Assembly: GCA_049718665.1 (NCBI GenBank)
Contig: JBNARO010000019.1
Span: forward strand, 1 to 38,602
Source: NZ13-RE01 sp049718665
GTDB taxonomy: Bacteria > Dictyoglomota > Dictyoglomia > Dictyoglomales > Dictyoglomaceae
Direction of reading: 5' to 3'
Length of the DNA stretch: 38,602 nucleotides
Under the pieces are notes generated by a model. That model was not told the DNA's origin. It did no database searches and was given only the letters and a program-made list of their open reading frames with translations. Positions 33,352 through 38,602 of the stretch are shown here, in pieces. Within the stretch, counting starts at the first letter, position 1. The number at the start of each line of letters is the position of its first letter. Made by a program: the position numbers and the translations under genes.

Positions 33352-34170
33352 TCAATACAACCTCTCCTGTTCTAACCTATTTAGATATTCACTCCCTTTT
33401 AATAATTTAATTCTTCTTGCCTTAACAAGACTTACAAATTCTGGAATAATTTTACCTCTTTCTTCTTCAATTTCCAAGAGTATCTCTTCAAGATTTCTTT
33501 TTCCATCTATGGCTTTTACCATCTTCTGAATAGGGAGATGAGAAGAGGAAATACTGCCAGAAAGAACTGGAACAATTTCTTGTAGATCAACTAAGTCTCT
33601 TAAGGCTAATCTTCCTGAAGCTATATTTTCTAAAACCACATTAATTGCCATTAATGTAACTACTCCACTCATTCGAGCTATTGTTGCAAAATCTCTTTTT
33701 CCATCAATATTAGCTAAAATTAATCTTTCCTTTTCTTCATAAGTCATAGCTTCTGGTTTCTTTCTCAAAAGTAATACCTGGACCGCTGAAGGAATAGTAT
33801 ACTCAGGGTTTACAAAATAAGGAACACACGTCAAAGATTTTAATTGTTTCTTCTTTTCCTGCCATTCATCTACTACTCTTGCTGCCTCCAAAATTAGACC
33901 TTCCGGCGAAAAATCTATAGTTGTGGGAATATCTGGGAGATTTCCAGATTGAAACTCAAAATTTCCTTCATTCCAAGTAAAAAGCTCAAAAAAAGCATCC
34001 ATACCTAAAATATTTCCTGCTTGTGCATGGATTACCCTTCCATTTCTAAAATAAATATTACCTTTTCTATAGCTTCTTTGGATAATTAAAGTTCCTGTCT
34101 CTAACTTTCCACTTATAAACTGAATTAGAGAAGCAAGGTCAAACTCTCTTAAATTTCCTGTTAGTGGCAA
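33352..34170 (-). CDS. DUF4388 (PATAN-like) domain protein
   Basis: The 272-aa protein opens with PLTGNLREFDLASLIQFIS, then GTLIIQRSYRKGNIYFRNGRVIHAQ and AFFELFTWNEGNFEF, the DUF4388 pattern seen in signalling and gliding proteins. Residues 140-270 carry two winged-helix-like repeats (LILANIDGKRDFATIARMSG and MVKAIDGKRNLEEILLEIEE). It probably acts as a cytoplasmic regulatory or scaffold protein; this is a domain-level inference. The TTG start is supported by GGAGAG about 8 bases upstream. Confidence 0.82.
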   Translation of the reverse strand: MPLTGNLREFDLASLIQFISGKLETGTLIIQRSYRKGNIYFRNGRVIHAQAGNILGMDAFFELFTWNEGNFEFQSGNLPDIPTTIDFSPEGLILEAARVVDEWQEKKKQLKSLTCVPYFVNPEYTIPSAVQVLLLRKKPEAMTYEEKERLILANIDGKRDFATIARMSGVVTLMAINVVLENIASGRLALRDLVDLQEIVPVLSGSISSSHLPIQKMVKAIDGKRNLEEILLEIEEERGKIIPEFVSLVKARRIKLLKGSEYLNRLEQERLY

Positions 34171-34190
34171 GGCTTAATCTCTCCTTATTT

Positions 34191-34757
34191 TTAAAATTTT
34201 AGATACCTTAAGGCACTAAAAGATATCGCTTCCCCATCAGAAGCTAAAGTAAGATAAAAATTTCTCCATAAATAGCGCCCAAATATAGTTACTTTGCCCG
34301 CTTTATTAAAAGGGAAATATATGTAAGCCCCAAAAGATATTACTTTATTTATTGGATACGAAAATGTTCCCTCTATGTTTAAATCATTACTTCCTAAAAC
34401 ACCAATATTTAGCTGAACTCCACCTTGAAGTTTTTCCAAGAGAAATGGAACTAAAATCCCAAGATATTTCTCATTTCCTCTATATTCAAGATTTAAAACA
34501 AGATTTGGGTAAAACTTGTAGCCAACCCCTATTCTTGGGAAATCATTTAAAGCTATTCCTCCCCAAAACCTCATATTAACATCAGGTGAAAGGACAAAAA
34601 GACTATAAGGTGCAAGGGGTGCTATTATTACACCAAAATCTACAAAGTTAGAGAAAAAATATGATCTTTCTTGTAAAGAAAAACCCCAAAGAGAATTTGC
34701 ATAAGATGATACTATTACAGAAAATAAGATTATAAAAACTACTAATAATTTTCTCAT
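34191..34757 (-). CDS. exported beta-rich protein, unknown function
   Basis: The 188-aa product has a signal peptide (residues 1-20, likely cut after SYA). The rest alternates hydrophobic and polar residues in strand-like runs and ends in aromatic/charged residues (LRYLKF), suggesting a small outer-membrane barrel. If so, the cell has an outer membrane; this is inference. GGGAGG precedes the ATG. It begins 18 bases after a tRNA-Arg on the same strand. Confidence 0.65.
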   Translation of the reverse strand: MRKLLVVFIILFSVIVSSYANSLWGFSLQERSYFFSNFVDFGVIIAPLAPYSLFVLSPDVNMRFWGGIALNDFPRIGVGYKFYPNLVLNLEYRGNEKYLGILVPFLLEKLQGGVQLNIGVLGSNDLNIEGTFSYPINKVISFGAYIYFPFNKAGKVTIFGRYLWRNFYLTLASDGEAISFSALRYLKF

Positions 34758-34774
34758 AAAAAACCTCCCAAAAA

Positions 34775-34851
34775 TGGTGCGCCCGAGAGGACTTGAACCT
34801 CTAACCTACGGATTCGTAGTCCGCCGCTCTGTCCTATTGAGCTACGGGCGC
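34775..34851 (-). tRNA. tRNA-Arg (anticodon ACG)
   Basis: The acceptor GCGCCCG pairs with CGGGCGC, and CCA is encoded. The anticodon loop CTACGAA gives ACG (wobble A expected to become inosine, reading CGU/CGC/CGA). The T arm is GAGG-TTCAAGT-CCTC. Confidence 0.96.
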
Positions 34852-34860
34852 CCGTATAAC

Positions 34861-34890
34861 ATTATAAGGTGTTAAAAAATTTAATGTCAA
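34861..34890 (-). promoter_or_regulatory. promoter of tRNA-Arg and probably the genes after it
   Basis: TTGACA (34885-34890) and TATAAT (34861-34866), both perfect, are spaced 18 bases on the minus strand. No terminator separates the tRNA from the exported protein gene. Confidence 0.82.
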
Positions 34891-34895
34891 GAAAT

Positions 34896-35141
34896 TTAGA
34901 ATAATGATTGCAAATCTTTAAGAAGAGAATGAAGTTCCTCTTCTAAATTTTTATCTTTATTAAAGAAGCACTGTTTAGCATAATCTTCAACAATCAAAAT
35001 TCCTACTCTTTTTAAGGCGGATCTTACTGCTGCAATTTGAGAGATAATTTCTTTACAGTCTCTCCCTTCTTCGATCATTCTTTGTATTCCCCTTACCTGA
35101 CCTTCAATCCTTCTTAAAGCAACAGTGTATTTCTTTTTCAT
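34896..35141 (-). CDS. CsoR/CstR-family repressor (DUF156)
   Basis: The 81-aa all-helical repressor has LRRIEGQVRGIQRMIEEGRDC and a second cysteine in EDYAKQC. C29 and C58 are 29 residues apart, as in both CsoR and CstR. At the place of the copper ligand His61 of Mycobacterium CsoR there is Tyr54. Loss of that His is typical of persulfide sensors such as CstR rather than Cu(I) sensors. It is the last gene after nfnA-nfnB, with 23 bases between. Its function as a sulfur or metal sensor is inferred. Confidence 0.85.
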   Translation of the reverse strand: MKKKYTVALRRIEGQVRGIQRMIEEGRDCKEIISQIAAVRSALKRVGILIVEDYAKQCFFNKDKNLEEELHSLLKDLQSLF

Positions 35142-35164
35142 TTCTATTTTTAATCCTTTCCTTA

Positions 35165-36553
35165 CTATAAATAATTTAACAGCATTTCAGCTATAGATTT
35201 TGCAGCAATTTTCCCTGCTCCCATAGCACTTATTACCGTAGCAGACCCAGTGACAATATCTCCCCCTGCAAAGACTCTATCTTTAGTAGTTTTTCCTGTT
35301 TTTTCATCAATAATTATTGTTCCATGTTTAGTAAAGGTTAAATCCCTTGTTGTCTTAGCAATTAGAGGATTAGGAACAGTTCCGATAGCTACTATAACCA
35401 TATCCAATGGAAATATAAAGTTTGAATTAGGAATAGGAATAGGTTTTCTTCTTCCACTATTGTCAGGCTCTCCTAAAGTCATCTTCTGAAGCTCTATAGC
35501 TTTTACTTTTCCATTTTCGTCTCCAATAAATCTTACTGGAGATACAAGTAAATCAAAAATTACTCCCTCCTCCTTAGCATGGATAATCTCTTCATATCTT
35601 GCAGGCATTTCTTCTTCTGTTCTCCTATATAATATATGAACCTCCTCTGCTCCTAACCTTAATGCAGTTCTTGCAGCATCCATCGCTACATTTCCTCCTC
35701 CAATAACTCCAACTACCTTTCCAATTTTTATAGGAGTATCATATTCTGGAAATTTATATGCTTTCATAAGATTAACTCTTGTTAAAAATTCATTAGCAGA
35801 GTATATTCCTATTAAATTCTCTCCTGGAACGTTTAGGAATTGAGGAGCTCCCGCTCCTGTTCCTATAAATACCGCATGATAATCCCTTAAAAGTTCATCT
35901 ATAGTAAAAGTTCTTCCAATAACTACATTGGTAAAAATCTTTACTCCAAGACTTTTCACATATTCTACCTCCGCTCTAACAATCCTTTTTGGGAGTCTAA
36001 ATTCTGGAATTCCATATATTAAAACCCCTCCTGGTTCATGAAAGGCTTCAAAAATATGGACTTCAAACCCCATTTTTACTAAATCTCCAGCACAAGTCAA
36101 TCCTGCAGGCCCTGATCCTACAACAGCTACTTTTCTATTATTTTTCTTTTCAACTTTTGGAATTTCAAGTCTGTTGTTTAATTCCCAATCTGCTACAAAC
36201 CTTTCCAGCCTTCCTATAGCTACAGGTTCTCCTATCTTTTTTAAGGTACAGAGAGCTTCACATTGAGTTTCCTGAGGACAAACTCTTCCTGTAGTTGCTG
36301 GCAAATTATTTGCCTCTTTTATTTTTTTAATTGCCAGATCAAATTTCTTCTCCCTTATAAGCCTTATAAATTCAGGAATATTTATATTAACAGGACATCC
36401 TTTTACACATGGAGCATCTTTGCATTGAAGGCATCTTTCTGCTTCTTTTAATGCTAAATCAACCGTATATCCTAAAACTACTTCATTAAAATTTTTTATT
36501 CTTTCTTTTGGATCTTGTTCTGGCATAGGAGTTTTTGTTTTACTTATGGCCAA
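35165..36553 (-). CDS. nfnB: NADH-dependent ferredoxin:NADP oxidoreductase large subunit (NfnB/GltD-like)
   Basis: The large subunit of electron-bifurcating Nfn (also called SudA-like) has two FAD/NAD domains and an N-terminal 4Fe-4S region. Cysteine motifs CLQCKDAPCVKGCP and CPQETQCEALC occupy the first 100 residues. VAVVGSGPAGLTCAG binds FAD, and GVIGGGNVAMDAARTALRLG binds NADP. I take TTG 36553 (462 aa), with GAGGG 8 bases upstream giving MAISKTKTPMPEQDP; an in-frame GTG at 36568 would add 5 residues. It overlaps nfnA by 14 bases. It could also act as a glutamate synthase-like subunit; the pairing with nfnA argues against that. Confidence 0.9.
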   Translation of the reverse strand: MAISKTKTPMPEQDPKERIKNFNEVVLGYTVDLALKEAERCLQCKDAPCVKGCPVNINIPEFIRLIREKKFDLAIKKIKEANNLPATTGRVCPQETQCEALCTLKKIGEPVAIGRLERFVADWELNNRLEIPKVEKKNNRKVAVVGSGPAGLTCAGDLVKMGFEVHIFEAFHEPGGVLIYGIPEFRLPKRIVRAEVEYVKSLGVKIFTNVVIGRTFTIDELLRDYHAVFIGTGAGAPQFLNVPGENLIGIYSANEFLTRVNLMKAYKFPEYDTPIKIGKVVGVIGGGNVAMDAARTALRLGAEEVHILYRRTEEEMPARYEEIIHAKEEGVIFDLLVSPVRFIGDENGKVKAIELQKMTLGEPDNSGRRKPIPIPNSNFIFPLDMVIVAIGTVPNPLIAKTTRDLTFTKHGTIIIDEKTGKTTKDRVFAGGDIVTGSATVISAMGAGKIAAKSIAEMLLNYL

Positions 36554-37391
36554 TTTTATATCCCTCACTTTCTTCTAAAAGCCTTAATGAAAGTTGTTCT
36601 TCCTCTTTATAAGTTTTTAATCTTAATAATAACTCATCAAAATTAACTAAATGTCCATCAAACTCAGGTCCATCTACACAGGTAAACATTGTTTTATTTC
36701 CTACAGTTACCCTACATCCCCCACACATACCAGTTCCATCCACCATAATAGGATTTAAACTCACAATAGTAGGTATTTTATAGGGTTTTGTTAACTCTGA
36801 TATTACCTTCATCATTATAGTAGGTCCAATTGCCCATATTCTATCGATTTTTTTACCTGACTCTAATAAACTTTTAAGAACATCAGAAACAAACCCCTTA
36901 TGTCCTAAAGAGCCATCATCTGTAGCTAAATATATCTCGTCACTTATTTTCTTAATCTCCTCTTTAAATATCAAATAATTTTTGCTTCTTGCTCCAAGAA
37001 TACTTATAATATAATTTCCTTTTTCTTTTAAGGCTTTTAATATAGGATATAATGCTGCAATTCCTACTCCCCCGCCAACTCCAACTATATTTCCATAGTT
37101 TTCTATTTCTGATGGATTGCCTAATGGTCCAACTAAATCTAAAACTTCATCTCCTTCTTGTAATCTACCTAATAACTTTGTCGTTTTTCCCACTTCCTGA
37201 AAAACAATAGTTATATATCCTAAGGAAGGATTGCTATCAGCAATAGTCAGAGGAATTCTCTCTCCTTTTTCATTTACTCTTAAAATTACAAACTGTCCCG
37301 CTTTTGCTTTCTGAGCTATGATAGGGCTATAAATATTTATAAGTTTAACTGCAGGTGCAAGTTCTATCTTTTTTAAAATCTTATACAACAT
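36540..37391 (-). CDS. nfnA: NADH-dependent ferredoxin:NADP oxidoreductase small subunit (NfnA)
   Basis: The 283-aa FNR-family subunit has an FAD domain (FVILRVNEKGERIPLTIAD), the NAD-binding stretch GVGGGVGIAALYPILKALKEKG, and a C-terminal [2Fe-2S] motif DGTGMCGGC ... FTCVDGPEFDG, in which an Asp and three Cys can bind the cluster. With NfnB it moves electrons between NADH, NADPH and ferredoxin. TTAAGGAGG precedes the ATG. It is the first gene of an nfnA-nfnB-csoR operon. Confidence 0.9.
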   Translation of the reverse strand: MLYKILKKIELAPAVKLINIYSPIIAQKAKAGQFVILRVNEKGERIPLTIADSNPSLGYITIVFQEVGKTTKLLGRLQEGDEVLDLVGPLGNPSEIENYGNIVGVGGGVGIAALYPILKALKEKGNYIISILGARSKNYLIFKEEIKKISDEIYLATDDGSLGHKGFVSDVLKSLLESGKKIDRIWAIGPTIMMKVISELTKPYKIPTIVSLNPIMVDGTGMCGGCRVTVGNKTMFTCVDGPEFDGHLVNFDELLLRLKTYKEEEQLSLRLLEESEGYKIGHK

Positions 37392-37426
37392 GTATTTCCT
37401 CCTTAAAAATAATTCTCGGTTTAAAA

Positions 37427-37455
37427 ATTATATCATCAAATTTCTAACCTTTTAA
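37427..37455 (-). promoter_or_regulatory. promoter of the nfnA-nfnB operon
   Basis: On the minus strand an extended -10, TGATATAAT (37427-37435), has a weak -35 TTAAAA at 37450-37455, 17 bases away. The -35 overlaps the 3' end of the upstream gene. The leader would be about 30 bases. Confidence 0.65.
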
Positions 37456-38139
37456 GGAGGAGGGCTCTGTTAATAAAATATTTTCAAAGAAAATTAGATT
37501 TAATTGAATATTTTCAATTTCTATTCTTAAAATTTTAGGGGGTCTATTATAAGAAAAAATAAGAATAAATGAGATAGTATCTTTTGGTTTTAAAATTTTA
37601 TTTATTGGAAAAGGCTCTAAACTCTCCTTAAGGATCTCCTTATACACTGGAACGTTGTTCAATAAATTTTCTTGATAATTTCCAATATTTTCTAAATAAA
37701 CCTTTGCTTTACTTAAATCTAAATTTCTATTCCCCTGATTCTGCAAGGTTATAAATAAAGGTAAACTTTTTTCAAAAAGAGGCAAATCAAACCGAGGATA
37801 ATTCTTTAAATTAAGAAGAATTACTTTCAGTGGATAATTAGGAGAGTAAGCATAATGGAAATTAAAAAAATTTAGATCTTTTTTATTTATTAAACTTCCT
37901 TCTATATGAAGCTTTACTAATTTTTCTTGAAATTGAAGATTATTATAAACTTGAAGTAATTTTGTGTAGTAATCCACAGAAATATTCCAAGGAATGTAGT
38001 TTTTTTCTGGTTTTTGCCAAAAAATACTCTCTTGTTCCTTGGCAATTTTTATTAACAAATTTATATTTTCACTCTGTGCTTGTGCTAAAGAAAAATTGAA
38101 AATCAAAAAAATAATCAATAAAAAAAAGAGGAATTTCAT
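37444..38139 (-). CDS. exported protein of unknown function
   Basis: The 231-aa product has a signal peptide (residues 1-20, hydrophobic run then LAQAQS). The mature part contains several short beta-like segments (LPLFITLQNQGNRNLDLSKAKVYLEN), resembling an immunoglobulin-like fold. I do not recognise a family. GGAGGG precedes the ATG. It lies 23 bases downstream of the tRNA-Ala on the same strand with no terminator between, so it may share the tRNA promoter. Confidence 0.65.
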   Translation of the reverse strand: MKFLFFLLIIFLIFNFSLAQAQSENINLLIKIAKEQESIFWQKPEKNYIPWNISVDYYTKLLQVYNNLQFQEKLVKLHIEGSLINKKDLNFFNFHYAYSPNYPLKVILLNLKNYPRFDLPLFEKSLPLFITLQNQGNRNLDLSKAKVYLENIGNYQENLLNNVPVYKEILKESLEPFPINKILKPKDTISFILIFSYNRPPKILRIEIENIQLNLIFFENILLTEPSSLKG

Positions 38140-38162
38140 TAAATCCCTCCTATAAAATAATT

Positions 38163-38237
38163 TGGTGGAGCTGGGGGGACTTGAACCCCCGACCTCTTCC
38201 GTGCCATGGAAGCGCGCTCCCTCTGCGCCACAGCCCC
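38163..38237 (-). tRNA. tRNA-Ala (anticodon GGC)
   Basis: The acceptor GGGGCTG pairs with CAGCTCC, including the G3-U70 wobble that marks alanine tRNAs; CCA is encoded. The loop ATGGCAC gives anticodon GGC. The T arm is GGGGG-TTCAAGT-CCCCC. Confidence 0.97.
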
Positions 38238-38245
38238 ACCATTTT

Positions 38246-38321
38246 TGGAGGCGGCACCCGGACTCGAACCGGGGAATGGGAGATTTGCAATCTCCTGCCT
38301 TAGCCGCTTGGCGATGCCGCC
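38246..38321 (-). tRNA. tRNA-Cys (anticodon GCA)
   Basis: The acceptor GGCGGCA pairs with TGCCGCC, followed by U73, the cysteine identity base, and encoded CCA. The loop TTGCAAA gives anticodon GCA. Confidence 0.97.
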
Positions 38322-38325
38322 TTTT

Positions 38326-38400
38326 TGGAGCGGGTGACGGGATTCGAACCCGCGACCCTCGGCTTGGGAAGCCGATGCTCTACCTCTGAGCTACGCCCGC
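38326..38400 (-). tRNA. tRNA-Gly (anticodon CCC)
   Basis: The loop TTCCCAA gives anticodon CCC; U73 and encoded CCA are present. The acceptor GCGGGCG against CACCCGC leaves a C6-A67 mismatch. The T arm GCGGG-TTCGAAT-CCCGT has one G-U pair. It is the first of three tRNAs on the minus strand. Confidence 0.94.
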
Positions 38401-38421
38401 TCTTCCAATGTAACTACTTTA

Positions 38422-38449
38422 AGTATAAGCAATTTTTAAGTTTTGTCAA
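38422..38449 (-). promoter_or_regulatory. promoter of the tRNA-Gly/Cys/Ala cluster
   Basis: TTGACA (38444-38449) and TATACT (38422-38427) lie on the minus strand 16 bases apart, 22 bases upstream of tRNA-Gly. Confidence 0.8.
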
Positions 38450-38458
38450 GGAAGGATA

Positions 38459-38602
38459 GAGACTGTTCAAAAAAACAAGAGAAGTTGAAATAAGAGGATT
38501 TAAAGGGTATAAAAAGGAAAAGAGAAAACAAAAGGGGTTGGTTTTCATATTCTTTCATCTCTTCTTTTAAAGTTATCGAGGGGACTATCTTTCAGAGATT
38601 TA
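38459..38602 (-). other. no clear gene; possible edge of an insertion sequence
   Basis: Bases 38459-38602 hold no SD-led gene. On the minus strand an open frame enters from the window edge and ends at a stop at 38545-38547 (last residues SPLDNFKRRDERI). About 85 bases further, the sequence ends in TTTTTTTGAACAGTCTC, which could be a transposon inverted-repeat end. Both readings are weak. Confidence 0.2.

Noticed and set aside
38162..38389. 75-residue plus-strand open frame over the tRNA cluster
   Set aside because: It is the antisense of three tRNAs, a well-known source of false proteins (GLEPPTSSV-type and GDGIRTRDP-type peptides).
1..38602. CRISPR array, phage or toxin-antitoxin system
   Set aside because: No regularly spaced direct repeats, no cas, integrase, capsid or toxin/antitoxin gene pairs were seen.

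Overview
The window is AT-rich DNA with lysine-, glutamate- and isoleucine-rich proteins, heavy use of AGA for arginine, strong Shine-Dalgarno (SD) sites and frequent GTG/TTG starts. Gene content (type IV pili, GatCAB, NfnAB, PerR, MutS/MutL with an endonuclease-type MutL, DapL-type aminotransferase) fits a thermophilic anaerobe. My best guess is a Dictyoglomus-like bacterium; this rests on composition and gene content, not on a database match. A 100-N gap flanked by identical 55-base ends marks the record as a draft or metagenome assembly.

Left arm, plus strand (1-14640). A tRNA-Leu(GAG) with its own promoter and hairpin is followed by a tight run: oppD-oppF (peptide ABC ATPases), gatC-gatA-gatB (Glu-/Asp-tRNA amidotransferase) and pilB-pilC (pilus assembly ATPase and platform). 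A second promoter drives a major pilin, which ends at a strong hairpin. Beyond the hairpin lie minor-pilin genes (GspH-, GspI-, GspJ- and GspK/PilX-like), a PilM-PilN fusion, PilO and a PilP/GspC-like protein. The GspJ-like pilin carries two C-terminal lamin-tail domains.

Minus-strand minor-pilin cluster (17898-14630). A second set of pilin-like genes (DUF4900/PilX-like, a small membrane protein, a GspK-like protein and a PilW/GspJ-like pilin) runs toward the first. The two sets meet tail to tail with an 11-base overlap and no terminator.

Middle (17900-19500). A decayed cstA pseudogene spans the assembly gap. A DUF72/YecE-family gene follows, apparently with a nearly leaderless mRNA.

Minus-strand housekeeping operon (30358-19519): perR, a PdtaS-type histidine kinase, miaB, mutS, mutL, miaA, dapL and hflX, mostly overlapping. 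The perR promoter contains a perfect 7-1-7 inverted repeat over its -10 box and is divergent from a leaderless YtcJ-like amidohydrolase.

Right arm (31942-38602), all minus strand. It holds tRNA-Arg(ACG) followed by a beta-rich exported protein, a DUF4388 protein and a FAD oxidoreductase. Next come nfnA-nfnB with a CsoR/CstR-family repressor, then a tRNA-Gly/Cys/Ala cluster followed by an exported protein of unknown function. The last 140 bases hold no recognisable gene.
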